64,000 bases of DNA from Yoonia sp. F2084L (lineage in GTDB: Bacteria; Pseudomonadota; Alphaproteobacteria; Rhodobacterales; Rhodobacteraceae). This document shows, piece by piece, positions 29,375 through 38,247 of the stretch (position 1 is the first letter of the stretch; every line of letters starts with the position of its first letter). The notes beneath the pieces were generated by a model. The model did not search any database. It was not told the DNA's origin and saw nothing but the letters and a program-made list of their open reading frames with translations. Location: positions 186,001 through 250,000 of the forward strand of contig NZ_JALKAH010000002.1 of assembly GCF_023015625.1 (NCBI RefSeq). Reading direction: 5' to 3'. The position numbers and the translations under genes are program-made.

Positions 29375-30697
29375 ATGACCACCACCAGATTCGCCCCATC
29401 GCCGACCGGCTGGCTGCACATCGGCAACCTGCGCGCGGCGCTGTTCAACTATGCCATCGCGCGCCAGCAGGGCGGCACTTTCATTTTGCGGATCGACGAC
29501 ACGGATGCGGAACGCTCCAAAGATGAATATGTCGCAGGCGTCAAAGAAGACCTGACATGGCTTGGCTTCACGTGGGACCGGGTGGAACATCAGTCGGCGC
29601 GCATGGCAAACTACCTTGCCGCCAAACAAAAGCTGATCGACATGGGGCGTCTTTATGAGTGTTTCGAGACACCGGTTGAACTCGACCTGAAGCGCAAAAA
29701 GCAGCTGAACATGGGTAAACCGCCGGTCTACGATCGTGCGGCTTTAGACCTGTCTGACGCCCAAAAAGATACGCTGCGGGCCGAGCGCGGCTCGCATTGG
29801 CGGTTCAAGCTGGATCACAAGCGGATCGAATGGACCGACGGAATCATCGGCGACATCTCCATTGATGCAGCCTCGGTCAGTGACCCGGTGCTGTTCAAGA
29901 ATGACGGGCAAATTCTCTACACACTGGCATCCGTTGTGGATGACACCGAAATGGGCATTACAGATGTCGTGCGCGGCTCGGATCACGTGACCAACACGGC
30001 CACACAAATCCAAATGATCGAAGCATTGGGCGGGGATGTCCCTCGTTTCGCACACCATTCCTTGTTGACTGGCCCGCAGGGAGAGGCGCTGTCAAAACGC
30101 CTTGGCACGCTGGCTCTGCGCGATTTGCGCAAGCAAGGGATTGCACCACAAGCAATCCTGTCGCTGATGGCGCGTTTGGGCTCGTCAGACCCGGTCGAAC
30201 TGCGCGGTACCATTGCCGAAGTCGTGGAGGGGTTCGATATCGCGAAATTCGGCTCTGCGCCCACAAAGTTTGACGCGCAAGACCTGATCCCACTGACAGC
30301 GCGCCATTTGGCAACCCTCGGGTCCGGTGATGTGGCCGATGTTTTAACATCGGCTGGCGTGCCCGACGATGTCAAAGATCCATTCTGGAATGTCGTGCGC
30401 GACAACATCAACAACTTGGACGAAGTGGCCGATTGGTGGGCGCTGTTCCGCGATGGCGCGACACCATTGGTCGAGGACGAAGACCGTGAATTTGTGGCGC
30501 AAGCCTTCGCGATGCTGCCGCCGTTGCCCTATACGCCCGCCACATGGGCCGAGTGGACCACTGCCGTGAAAGAGGCGACAGGCCGCAAAGGCAAGGGCCT
30601 GTTCATGCCGCTGCGCAAGGCCGTCACAGGCCGTCAGCGTGGGCCTGAAATGGCCGATGTGATGCCGCTGTTGCAAACCGCACCGACACTCGACTAG
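29375..30697 (+). CDS. gltX: glutamyl-tRNA synthetase
   Basis: Attaches Glu to tRNA in the cytosol. ATG 29375 gives 440 residues; the start MTTTRFAPSPTGWLHIGNLR carries the HIGH-type class I motif. The KMSKS-type loop reads GEALSKRLGTLALRD, so the class signature is relaxed to LSKR, as in the shorter GltX copy common in alphaproteobacteria, which often have two gltX genes. Whether this copy also charges tRNA-Gln cannot be told. AGGAG lies upstream. Downstream MATE gene is 78 bases away. Confidence 0.95.
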   Translation: MTTTRFAPSPTGWLHIGNLRAALFNYAIARQQGGTFILRIDDTDAERSKDEYVAGVKEDLTWLGFTWDRVEHQSARMANYLAAKQKLIDMGRLYECFETPVELDLKRKKQLNMGKPPVYDRAALDLSDAQKDTLRAERGSHWRFKLDHKRIEWTDGIIGDISIDAASVSDPVLFKNDGQILYTLASVVDDTEMGITDVVRGSDHVTNTATQIQMIEALGGDVPRFAHHSLLTGPQGEALSKRLGTLALRDLRKQGIAPQAILSLMARLGSSDPVELRGTIAEVVEGFDIAKFGSAPTKFDAQDLIPLTARHLATLGSGDVADVLTSAGVPDDVKDPFWNVVRDNINNLDEVADWWALFRDGATPLVEDEDREFVAQAFAMLPPLPYTPATWAEWTTAVKEATGRKGKGLFMPLRKAVTGRQRGPEMADVMPLLQTAPTLD

Positions 30698-30775
30698 CTT
30701 ATAATGCTCGAAATTGGGCGGGTGTCCTGAGCTCTTTTGAACCATGCATGATCTCAAAGCAGGTGCCGCACTGAC

Positions 30776-32179
30776 ATGAGCGAACCCGACGCCAAAGCCA
30801 AGTTTACCCAAGGCAGCCTGTTTGGGCATATCTCAGTGATGTCACTGACGGCCTCTATTGGCTTGATGGCTGTATTCCTTGTCGATTTTATCGATATGAT
30901 TTTCATCTCGATGCTGGGCAAGGCTGAACTGGCCGCGGCCGTCGGATACGCCGGTGCGATCCTGTTTTTCACGACCTCGTTCGGGATAGGCATGGCGATT
31001 GCGGCGGGTGCGTTAGTTGCACGGGCTTTAGGTGCCGGGCAGGCCGCAGAGGCGCGCAGGCGTGCGACGAATTCGTTGATCTATGGCGTTGTCTTCGGTG
31101 CGATTTTCGCCGGTGTTGTATGGCTCAACCTCGCATTTCTTGTCTCGCTGCTTGGTGCCACTGGCGAAACCCTCGACCTTGCCGTGCATTACCTGCAAAT
31201 CATCGTCCCCTCGCTGCCGTTTCTGATGATCGGGATGATCGGTGGCGCGATCTTGCGCGCGCATGGGGATGCCCGCCGCGCGATGATGGCGACGATCTGG
31301 GGCGGGCTGGTGAATGCTGTGCTGGACCCAATACTGATTTTCGGGCTGGACCTTGAACTGACGGGTGCGGCCATCGCCAGTGTTTGCGCACGGCTGGTCA
31401 TTGCAATCACGGCGTTACTGCCTTTGATCCGGCATTACGATGGGTTTGATAAACCAACCCCCAGCAGCCTGACGATTGATCTGCGTCTGATCCTTGCAAT
31501 CGCTGTTCCAGCAATCCTGACCCAGCTGGCGACACCAATCGGCCAAGCCTATGTGACCCGTGCAATGGCGGAATTCGGGGAAGAGGCCGTGGCCGGCATG
31601 GCCATCGTTGCGCGGATGACGCCTGTTGGCTTTGGTATCATCTTTGCGCTGTCCGGCGCGATCGGACCAATTATCGGACAGAACGCGGGCGCAGGGTTGA
31701 ATGACCGGGTACGTGGTGCTTTCCGCGATGGACTTTTGTTCACTGGCATTGTCGTGCTTGTTGTCTCGACCCTCTTTTTTCTGGCACGCCCCGGTATCCA
31801 GATGCTGTTCCAGCTCGAAGATGGGCTCGCGCTTACCCTTGTGTTCCTTTTTGCCGGACCGCTGTCGTTGATGTTCTTTTTCAACGGGGTGATTTTCGTA
31901 GCGAATGCGGCGTTCAACAACCTTGGGCACCCGTTCTATTCGACGGTGGTGAATTGGGGGCGGCACACCCTGGGAACGATCCCCTTTGTGATCGTTGGGG
32001 CCGCTTGGTTCGGTGCCCCCGGTGTGTTGATCGGGCAGTATCTGGGCGGCGCGGTCTTCGCAGTTTTTGCCGTATTGCTGGCCCGCCGCGTCATGGCCAA
32101 GCAAGACACCGAGGCCGAACCGTCCGAACCTTTCGCCCGCCAAGCGCGCCTATTCAGCCTTCTGCATCACCGCCGCTAG
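30776..32179 (+). CDS. MATE-family efflux transporter
   Basis: 467 residues with about twelve hydrophobic segments in two halves. Family hallmarks: FDFIDMIFISMLGKAELAAA in the first helix pair, FGIGMAIAAGALVARALGAG, and IGPIIGQNAGAGLNDRVRGA, the G-Q-N-x-G-A signature in the second half. MATE pumps use sodium or proton gradients to expel cationic drugs or metabolites. The 3' end overlaps the convergent gene by 30 bases. Substrate unknown. Confidence 0.93.
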   Translation: MSEPDAKAKFTQGSLFGHISVMSLTASIGLMAVFLVDFIDMIFISMLGKAELAAAVGYAGAILFFTTSFGIGMAIAAGALVARALGAGQAAEARRRATNSLIYGVVFGAIFAGVVWLNLAFLVSLLGATGETLDLAVHYLQIIVPSLPFLMIGMIGGAILRAHGDARRAMMATIWGGLVNAVLDPILIFGLDLELTGAAIASVCARLVIAITALLPLIRHYDGFDKPTPSSLTIDLRLILAIAVPAILTQLATPIGQAYVTRAMAEFGEEAVAGMAIVARMTPVGFGIIFALSGAIGPIIGQNAGAGLNDRVRGAFRDGLLFTGIVVLVVSTLFFLARPGIQMLFQLEDGLALTLVFLFAGPLSLMFFFNGVIFVANAAFNNLGHPFYSTVVNWGRHTLGTIPFVIVGAAWFGAPGVLIGQYLGGAVFAVFAVLLARRVMAKQDTEAEPSEPFARQARLFSLLHHRR

Positions 32180-32704
32180 ATGTGCATCAACCAACCCGCG
32201 TTCTTTTGCGCTAAGGCGTTGGTGGCGGGAATATATCGGCGCGGCACGGTCATCAAGTACAGGCAAATCCCAACCGTCAGTCGTGTCAAAGAAATGGGCA
32301 ACGCCTTCATGCCCATGCATCCGCAGGTATCCTTGTACGACAACGTCGACATAGCTCAGCAAGATCGGATGATCCTCCGCATCCGCCACATGGATCAGTT
32401 TGACCTGATAAACAGCCGTGGGCGCTTTGGGTCCATCGTGGTGCACTGCTTCGCTGACATCATGGCGTTGATACGCGGCCTCGCGCTGATCCAACGCCTG
32501 CCAGTCGGCACCGGGCACCTGTGCAAGGACCCCATGCAGTGATGTCCGGGCACAGGGTGCGACCGAAAGGTAAGCTGCCTTGCGCAAGTTCGTGCGCCGC
32601 CAAACGCGCCGCCAGCCGTGCAACACCGCAGGACGCGGATCGCCGTAGTCATGGGTCGCCAGATTGACAAGGCTGCCATAGCCAAAGAACGCAGGATCGC
32701 TCAT
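32150..32704 (-). CDS. gamma-glutamylcyclotransferase-like protein
   Basis: 184 residues from ATG 32704, which overlaps the permease stop as ATGA. The N-terminal FFGYGSLVN carries the YGSL motif that forms the glutathione-binding loop in the ChaC/AIG2 fold. HGWRRVWRRTNLRKAAYL follows as in the family; a catalytic Glu is probably in the QREAAYQRH segment. These enzymes release 5-oxoproline from gamma-glutamyl peptides; with no partner evidence it may also be a related AIG2-like protein. Co-translated with the YbbAP-type transporter. Confidence 0.8.
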   Translation of the reverse strand: MSDPAFFGYGSLVNLATHDYGDPRPAVLHGWRRVWRRTNLRKAAYLSVAPCARTSLHGVLAQVPGADWQALDQREAAYQRHDVSEAVHHDGPKAPTAVYQVKLIHVADAEDHPILLSYVDVVVQGYLRMHGHEGVAHFFDTTDGWDLPVLDDRAAPIYSRHQRLSAKERGLVDAHLAAVMQKAE

Positions 32705-35217
32705 TCGCGCGCCCGCAGCACTTGCGCGGGTTTGGCCGACAGCGGACGCCATGCAAAAGCAAGCCCCGCCAGCAGCGACGCCATCACGCCGCCCCCGATG
32801 ATCATCAGCGCGTTAGACCAGATGACGGTATAGTCGGTTTCCATGATAAAGGTCGAAACGGCCCAGCCACCCAGGATGCCAGCACCCAAAGCCACAATCC
32901 CGGCAGCCAAACCAAGGATAGCCGCCCGCAACGCAAAGCTCGTGATGATCCGGCGACGCGATGCCCCCAGCGTTTTCAGCACGGCAGATTCGAACGTGCG
33001 CGCCCGTTCACCGGCAGCGGCAGCACCGATCAGAACCAAAAAGCCGGTCACGAGTGTGATCAGCGCGCCGTAGCGCGTGGCCGCTGAAATGCCGCCGACC
33101 AGTTCAATCACTTGATCAATCGCATCGCGAATGCGGATGGCGGTGATGTTGGGATAGGCCGTTGCCAGATCGCGCAGGATCGCGGCTTCGGCCTCTTCTT
33201 CGGCATAGACCGTGGAAATCCAACTATGCGGCGCGCCCGCCAATGCCCCTTGGTTCATTGCCAGCACAAATCCGATGCCAGCGTCTTCCCAGCTGACATT
33301 GCGAAAGCTGGTCACCTCGGCGGTGATGTCGCGGCCCAGCACGTTGACTGTCATCATGTCGCCCAGTTGCAAACCCATCTCGGCTGCTTCTTCGGCGGCA
33401 AAGCTGATTTGCGGCGGTCCTGCGTAATCTGCAGGCCACCATTCGCCCGCGGTAATCTCGGTACCGGTGGGTTGCGCGTCTGCGTAGGTGATACCCCGGT
33501 CGCCTTGCACAACCCAATGCCTGCCTGCCGCCTCATCCGCGGGTTGCCCGTTGATCTGGGTGATGATGCCCCGCAACATCGGCGCGGTATCAACGCGGCT
33601 GACAGCATCGTCGGTGTCAAGGCGTTCGCGGAAGCCCGCGATCTGATCAGGTTGGATATCAACGAAGAAATAGCTGGGCGCCACATCAGGCAGGTCGTTG
33701 GAAAATGAGCTGCGCAGGTTGCCGTCGATCTGTCCAACCGCTGCCAGCACTGTCAATCCAAGGCCAAGCGAAAGCACGACAGACGTTGCCTCGCCCCCGC
33801 GCGCGCCAATGGACCCAAAAGCAAGGCGCAAGGCAGGGCGGCCGCGTGCCGGTTTGCGAAAACGGCGGGCGATCCAGCGGATAGCGATCGCTGCCAGCAC
33901 GAGAATGGCCAATGCGCCTGCAATACCGCCTGCGGTCCAGAGCGTCAGAAACACCGTGCCGGAAAACCAAATCGCCGCAGCGATCAATGCGGCAAGTAGC
34001 GCTGCAATCGCGATCAGATAGCGGGCGCTGGGCAGGGTCGCGCTTGCTGTGAATGCGTCGCGAAACAGGGTTGCGGCTCGGATGTCTTCGGTTTTGGCCA
34101 GCGGCCACAGTGTGAAGACAAGTGCGGCAAGCACGCCATAGACCGCCGCCTCAAACAGCGGGGCGGGATAGACGGTGAAAACCGCGGGGATGGGCAGGCG
34201 TGCCTCAATGATCGGGGCAAATAGGACCGGCAGGCCCGCGCCAAGGATCAGGCCGATCAGCACACCGGCGACAGTCAGAACGCCGATCTGGATAAAGTAC
34301 GTCTGAAAGATGATCTTTCGCGTTGCACCAACCGTCTTAAGCGTGGCGATCACGCCGGTCTTGCCTGCCAGATAAGCGCGCACCGCCGCCGAAACACCAA
34401 CACCGCCCACGGCAAGGCCGGACAGCCCGACAAGGATCAGGAAGGCTCCGATCCGATCGACAAACTGCGCGACACCGCCTGCACCACGGCGGCTATCGCG
34501 CCAGCGCAGGCCGCTGCCGCTGAATTCTGCGTCGGCTTGCGCCTCCAGCGCCTCCAGATCAGTGCCCTCCGGCAAATCCAAACGGTATTGCGTAGAAAAG
34601 AGCGTACCTTCCGCGATCAAACCCGACCCGGCCAGATCATCGGTCAGAACAATGGTGCGCGGGCCAAGGCCGAACCCGCCAGCGGCGTTGTCGGGATAAC
34701 GATCAAGGATGGCACGCAGGGTGAACGCTTGTTCGCCCAGGCGGAAGGTGTCGCCGGGCGCAAGGGCAAGCCTGTCGGCAAGCACGCGTTCCATCACACC
34801 GCCTTGGTCAGCAAGCGCTTCGGGCAAAGGGATCGGCGGATCAAGCTGGACCTCGCCAATCAGCGGATAAAGATCATCAACGGCGCGTATTTGGGTCAAC
34901 CCGCGCTCTGCCTCACCATTGCGATCAACGACCACCATAGAGCGGAAATCAACGGTTTCAGACACCTGATCTGAGACGCTCAGAAGCCACTCCAACTCGG
35001 CCTCGCGGGCAAAGCGGTAGGTAAACTCGACCTCTGCATCACCGCCCAAAAGGGCCGCACCGTCGCGCTTGAGACCCGCTTCAATCCCGGCGCGTACGGT
35101 GCCAACAGCAGCAATGGCGGCAACACCCAACGCAAGGCAGGCCAGAAAGACCCGAAAGCCGCGCAAACCGCCGCGCAATTCGCGCGCAGCAAAACGGGAC
35201 GCAATGGCAAGGCTCAT
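32701..35217 (-). CDS. FtsX-type ABC permease (YbbP-like)
   Basis: 838 residues. N-terminal ARELRGGLRGFRVFLACLALG starts a helix, followed by a large periplasmic domain, then two sets of FtsX helices: LVGLSGLAVGGVGVSAAVRAYL near residue 260 and ALITLVTGFLVLIGAAAAGE near residue 710, both next to TLKTVGATRKII and VLKTLGASRRRI coupling helices. This double-FtsX layout is that of YbbP. The ATPase overlaps by 4 bases. The pair is divergent from tesA, an arrangement shared with E. coli ybbAP-tesA. Proposed role: extracting lipids or lipopeptides from the membrane. Confidence 0.9.
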   Translation of the reverse strand: MSLAIASRFAARELRGGLRGFRVFLACLALGVAAIAAVGTVRAGIEAGLKRDGAALLGGDAEVEFTYRFAREAELEWLLSVSDQVSETVDFRSMVVVDRNGEAERGLTQIRAVDDLYPLIGEVQLDPPIPLPEALADQGGVMERVLADRLALAPGDTFRLGEQAFTLRAILDRYPDNAAGGFGLGPRTIVLTDDLAGSGLIAEGTLFSTQYRLDLPEGTDLEALEAQADAEFSGSGLRWRDSRRGAGGVAQFVDRIGAFLILVGLSGLAVGGVGVSAAVRAYLAGKTGVIATLKTVGATRKIIFQTYFIQIGVLTVAGVLIGLILGAGLPVLFAPIIEARLPIPAVFTVYPAPLFEAAVYGVLAALVFTLWPLAKTEDIRAATLFRDAFTASATLPSARYLIAIAALLAALIAAAIWFSGTVFLTLWTAGGIAGALAILVLAAIAIRWIARRFRKPARGRPALRLAFGSIGARGGEATSVVLSLGLGLTVLAAVGQIDGNLRSSFSNDLPDVAPSYFFVDIQPDQIAGFRERLDTDDAVSRVDTAPMLRGIITQINGQPADEAAGRHWVVQGDRGITYADAQPTGTEITAGEWWPADYAGPPQISFAAEEAAEMGLQLGDMMTVNVLGRDITAEVTSFRNVSWEDAGIGFVLAMNQGALAGAPHSWISTVYAEEEAEAAILRDLATAYPNITAIRIRDAIDQVIELVGGISAATRYGALITLVTGFLVLIGAAAAGERARTFESAVLKTLGASRRRIITSFALRAAILGLAAGIVALGAGILGGWAVSTFIMETDYTVIWSNALMIIGGGVMASLLAGLAFAWRPLSAKPAQVLRARE

Positions 35218-35906
35218 TCGGCGGCCTTTGCCATTGGCGCATCAATGCGCCCATCACGCAGACGCACAACGCGGTCGCAGCGATTTGCCAATTCGTTCGA
35301 ATGGGTGACCATGATCAGCGTCGCGCCATGCCGGTCGCGCAGACCAAAGAGCAGATCAATGATTGCCTGCCCGTTGGTTTCATCCAGATTGCCGGTCGGC
35401 TCATCAGCAAGCAAAATGCGCGGTCGCGGTGCAGAGGCGCGGGCAAGCGCGACGCGTTGCTGTTCGCCCCCTGACATTTGATTGGGATAGTGGTCGATCC
35501 GATCAGCAAGGCCCACTGCGGCAAGTTCTGCCTCGGCGCGGTCAAACGCATCCTTCGCACCGGCCAGTTCCAGCGGGGTTGCAACGTTTTCAAGTGCGGT
35601 CATCGTCGGGATCAGGTGGAAAGATTGGAACACCACCCCCATATTGTCTCTACGAAAGAGGGCAAGCTGGTCTTCGTTCATCGCTGTCAGGTCTTGGTTC
35701 AAGGCCTTGATTGTCCCCGATGTCGCCTGTTCCAGCCCGCCCATCAGCATCAGGAGCGATGATTTGCCAGACCCACTCGGCCCCACAAGCCCCAGCGTTT
35801 CCCCTGCCGCCACGTCGAGCGAGATATCATGCAAAATGTCTACGCGGCCAGCATTGCCATCAAGCGACAGGTTGGCATTGGCAATGGAAAGCACAGGGTC
35901 GTTCAT
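35214..35906 (-). CDS. ABC transporter ATPase (YbbA-like)
   Basis: 230 residues. Walker A GPSGSGKSSL (residues ~41-50), Q loop VFQSFHLIPTMTALEN, signature MSGGEQQRVALARA, Walker B ILLADEPTGNLDE, and H loop IMVTHS. The closest relatives are LolD/YbbA ATPases working with FtsX permeases. Its stop overlaps the permease start by 4 bases. The start ATG at 35906 overlaps by 2 bases the start codon of the divergent tesA gene. Confidence 0.93.
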   Translation of the reverse strand: MNDPVLSIANANLSLDGNAGRVDILHDISLDVAAGETLGLVGPSGSGKSSLLMLMGGLEQATSGTIKALNQDLTAMNEDQLALFRRDNMGVVFQSFHLIPTMTALENVATPLELAGAKDAFDRAEAELAAVGLADRIDHYPNQMSGGEQQRVALARASAPRPRILLADEPTGNLDETNGQAIIDLLFGLRDRHGATLIMVTHSNELANRCDRVVRLRDGRIDAPMAKAAE

Positions 35907-36588
35907 GGGGCGGGCCTCGGATCAGCTATCTGCCTTTGCATATGGGGCCGTTTCGCGCGCTGCCAAGTTGGTTGCCGCCCTTTTGATCACCACAACGGTT
36001 GCGCAGGCGGAAACAATGACGATTGCCGCATTGGGCGACAGTCTGACAGCGGGCTATGGATTGCCGCAGGCGCAAGGGTTCGTGCCACAGCTTCAGGCGT
36101 GGTTGCAGGATCAAGGTGCGAATGTCACCGTCATGAATGCGGGCGTGTCTGGTGACACCACGGCGGGTGGGCTCAGTCGTGTCGACTGGACTTTAACGCC
36201 TGAGGTGGATGCGATGATCGTCAGCCTGGGCGGCAACGACTATCTGCGCGGGTTGGACCCTGCTGTCAGCCGCGCCAATCTTGATGGGATTTTGGCGGCG
36301 GGGCAAGAAGCCGGGGTTGAAATGCTTTTGGTCGGGCTGTCCGTTGGCACGAATTACGGCCTTGATTACAAACAAGAGTTCGAAGGGATGTATACAGAGC
36401 TTGCCGCCAAATACGACGTACCTCTTTATGCGGACTTCGCGGCAGGACTGCGGGCTGCTGCGGGGATGCAAGACGGCATGGCTGAGTTTTTGCAAGACGA
36501 TGGGATTCACCCCAACGCCGATGGGGTTTCAGTGATTGTCGCGGCAATGGGCCCTGCGGTTCTGGACCTTGTGATGCCGGCTGAGTGA
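35905..36588 (+). CDS. tesA: periplasmic SGNH esterase, TesA-like (arylesterase)
   Basis: 227 residues from ATG 35905. A signal peptide (AAKLVAALLITTTVAQA) precedes the GDSL block TIAALGDSLTAGYGLPQAQG, then SGDTTAGGLSRVDW, the GGND block (VSLGGNDYLRGLD) and DGIHPNADG with the catalytic Asp-His. This is a multifunctional thioesterase/arylesterase of the periplasm. Its initiation codon shares two bases with that of divergent ybbA; a TTG near 35968 is the only alternative start. The ybbAP-tesA divergence is ancient and suggests linked function. Confidence 0.92.
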   Translation: MGRASDQLSAFAYGAVSRAAKLVAALLITTTVAQAETMTIAALGDSLTAGYGLPQAQGFVPQLQAWLQDQGANVTVMNAGVSGDTTAGGLSRVDWTLTPEVDAMIVSLGGNDYLRGLDPAVSRANLDGILAAGQEAGVEMLLVGLSVGTNYGLDYKQEFEGMYTELAAKYDVPLYADFAAGLRAAAGMQDGMAEFLQDDGIHPNADGVSVIVAAMGPAVLDLVMPAE

Positions 36589-36591
36589 ACG

Positions 36592-37173
36592 ATGCCCGGG
36601 CGGTTCTTTCTGACCGAAACGATTGAAGGGTTTACCGATCCGCCGCGCCTGAACATCGCCCCCGGTCAGGATGTGATCACTCTGACTACCGAGCGTCCAA
36701 GACACATGCGCTAGGGCATGATCCCTGTTGGCCGCGTCAATGCGCGGGGCCGCCCGGTGATGGAAACCATTGTGAATGCGCGCTCGGAAACCGTGTTCGA
36801 CAAATCCGCTTTTGCCGATGTGCAGCGGGCCATCGTTCCGGCGAGCGGCTGGTACGAATGGACGGGTGAGAAACGCCGCAAACAACCTTGGCGGATCACC
36901 CGCAAGGACGGCGAATTGCTGTATTTCGCCGCCATCTATGACGTCTGGAACGGGCCAGGCGGCGTTCAGGTGCATCAGGTGGCGACCGTGACCTGCCCGC
37001 CATCGGCGGATGTGCGCGATATCCATCACCGCATGGGGGTGATCCTGACACAAAGCCAGTGCGCGCAGTGGTTGGAGGGCGATGAAACGGGTGCCAAAGA
37101 CCTGATGGTCCCCCTTCCCGATGGCAGTCTGCGCGTGCAAAAGGCGGATGATGTGGACTGGGATGGTGCCTGA
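36592..37173 (+). pseudogene. SRAP (YedK/HMCES-type) peptidase gene, decayed
   Basis: In one frame, 36592-37173 encodes a SRAP protein. The first codons read MPGRF instead of the universal MCGRF, so the catalytic and DNA-crosslinking Cys2 is Pro. At codon 41 (36712-36714) a TAG stands exactly where the conserved Trp of the R-x-M-R-W-G-x-I-P motif belongs: HMR-stop-GMIP, a likely TGG to TAG change. The remainder is well kept: NARSET, PASGWYEWTGEK and IHHRMGVIL. The two defects make a functional product unlikely; the tail alone (from ATG 36718) lacks the active site. Confidence 0.85.
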
Positions 37174-37217
37174 GGCTAAGCTTGCCGGTCTAAACCAACA
37201 AAAAAGGGAGACACATC

Positions 37218-37418
37218 ATGTCAGTTGCTAAGGTCACAGAGATCATCTCATCCTCGTCCAAGTCATTCGACGATGCGGTGGAAAACGGGATCAAGCGGGC
37301 GTCAAAGACGCTCAAAGGGATCACGGGTGCGTGGGTTGCAGACCAAAAAGTGACCGTGAAGGACGGCGAGGTGGATGAGTACCGCGTTGTCCTGAAAGTC
37401 ACCTTCATTCTGAACTAA
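37218..37418 (+). CDS. dodecin, flavin-binding dodecamer protein
   Basis: 66 residues, the entire dodecin length. It opens MSVAKVTEIISSSSKSFDDA and continues AVENGIKRASKTLKGITGAW, the conserved dodecin helix and the flavin-stacking GAWV. Dodecins form hollow 12-mers that store riboflavin, FMN or CoA. GGGAG provides the ribosome site. Placed between a dead SRAP gene and a bidirectional terminator, it is monocistronic. Confidence 0.93.
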   Translation: MSVAKVTEIISSSSKSFDDAVENGIKRASKTLKGITGAWVADQKVTVKDGEVDEYRVVLKVTFILN

Positions 37419-37420
37419 AA

Positions 37421-37449
37421 AAATGGGCGCCTGAAAACGGCGCCCATTT
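37421..37449. terminator. bidirectional terminator between dodecin and csp
   Basis: AAATGGGCGCC (37421-37431) and GGCGCCCATTT (37439-37449) are perfect 11-base arms with A/T flanks; serves both convergent genes. Confidence 0.9.
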
Positions 37450-37477
37450 CATAAAATTGCTAAACTATAAATTCGCC

Positions 37478-37687
37478 TTAATCGGCAAGTGTCAGGTTAA
37501 TAGCACTTTCTCGGCCATCGCGGCCTGCTTCGATATCAAAGTTGACCTTCTGGTCGTCCTTAAGACCGGTCAGCCCTGACCGCTCAACAGCTGAGATATG
37601 AACGAAAACGTCTTTGCTGCCGCCATCGGGTGCGATGAAGCCATAACCTTTGGTCGTGTTGAACCATTTGACAGTGCCTGAAGCCAT
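37478..37687 (-). CDS. cold-shock protein, CspA family
   Basis: 69 residues. RNP1 KGYGFIAP and RNP2 [10 protein letters not shown], both RNA-binding, are present and the opening is [20 protein letters not shown]. Its closest relative is the neighbouring copy at 37.9 kb, which differs at about ten positions; the two are tandem paralogs. Both leaders carry the same conserved element. Acts as RNA chaperone at low temperature; cold induction is inferred. Confidence 0.95.
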   Translation of the reverse strand: MASGTVKWFNTTKGYGFIAPDGGSKDVFVHISAVERSGLTGLKDDQKVNFDIEAGRDGRESAINLTLAD

Positions 37688-37747
37688 GTCCTTGTTTCCT
37701 TATCTATCCCGCTCGCGGAAGTGCAGCGGCGTGGCTCGGTCAAACGT

Positions 37748-37799
37748 GATCGAAAGACTGGGCCGAGGAGGAAACAGTGGTCGATTAGTCAACTTTGCA
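37748..37799 (-). promoter_or_regulatory. conserved 5' leader element of csp copy 1
   Basis: A ~52-base block begins 61 bases upstream of the csp ATG and is almost repeated before csp copy 2. Shared cores, read on the plus strand, include AGACTG, CCGA and AAACAGTGGTCGA. If the promoter at 37805-37833 is used, the block is the very 5' end of the mRNA. Cold-shock leaders are known to be structured and thermo-sensitive; no known family is claimed here. Confidence 0.55.
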
Positions 37800-37804
37800 G
37801 TCTC

Positions 37805-37833
37805 ATTATTACACAAGACAGACGCATTTTCAA
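37805..37833 (-). promoter_or_regulatory. sigma-70-type promoter of csp copy 1
   Basis: Read on the minus strand: TTGAAA (37833-37828), 16-17 bases, TAATAAT (37811-37805). Transcription would begin near 37797, leaving a leader of about 110 bases. Confidence 0.6.
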
Positions 37834-37870
37834 CAATTTCGAAAGAGATTGATCACGCTGAGTTAACAAT

Positions 37871-37899
37871 AAAAAATGGCGCGCGGAGGCCGCGCGCCA
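37871..37899 (-). terminator. terminator of csp copy 2
   Basis: TGGCGCGCGG (37877-37886) and CCGCGCGCCA (37890-37899) are perfect arms; on the minus strand the stem is followed by TTTTTTA. Confidence 0.9.
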
Positions 37900-37919
37900 C
37901 GATTTTTCAAAGAGTTCGC

Positions 37920-38126
37920 TTACGCGAGTGCGAGATTAACCGCAGATTCGCGACCATCACGGCCAGCTTCGATGTCAAAAGTAACTTTTTGATCATCTTG
38001 CAGGCCTGTCAGGCCGGAACGCTCAACAGCGGAGATGTGAACGAATACGTCCTTCGCGCCGCCATCAGGTGCGATAAAGCCGAAGCCTTTTGTAGTGTTA
38101 AACCATTTCACGGTGCCAGTAGCCAT
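37920..38126 (-). CDS. cold-shock protein, CspA family, second copy
   Basis: 68 residues: [20 protein letters not shown] with RNP1 KGFGFIAP and RNP2 [10 protein letters not shown]. It is a near twin of the preceding gene and lies 233 bases away on the same strand, with its own terminator between the two, so it is separately transcribed. Its leader carries the conserved element at 38192-38247. The 326-base gap 38127-38452 otherwise holds no gene that I can see. Confidence 0.95.
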   Translation of the reverse strand: MATGTVKWFNTTKGFGFIAPDGGAKDVFVHISAVERSGLTGLQDDQKVTFDIEAGRDGRESAVNLALA

Positions 38127-38191
38127 CGTGTTTTTCCTTTAGTATCAATGCTGTCCGCGAGATTGCGACAGCTTGGCGTCGTCAGTGTCAA

Positions 38192-38247
38192 GATCGAGAG
38201 ACTGCAGCCGAAAGGGAAAACAGTGGTCGAGTTGGATAACGTGTGCA
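38192..38247 (-). promoter_or_regulatory. conserved 5' leader element of csp copy 2
   Basis: Matches the copy-1 element at GATCGA, AGACTG, CCGA, AACAGTGGTCGA and TGCA, lying 66 bases before the ATG (61 in copy 1). Spacing is conserved to within 5 bases. No clear promoter is seen further upstream. Confidence 0.5.
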
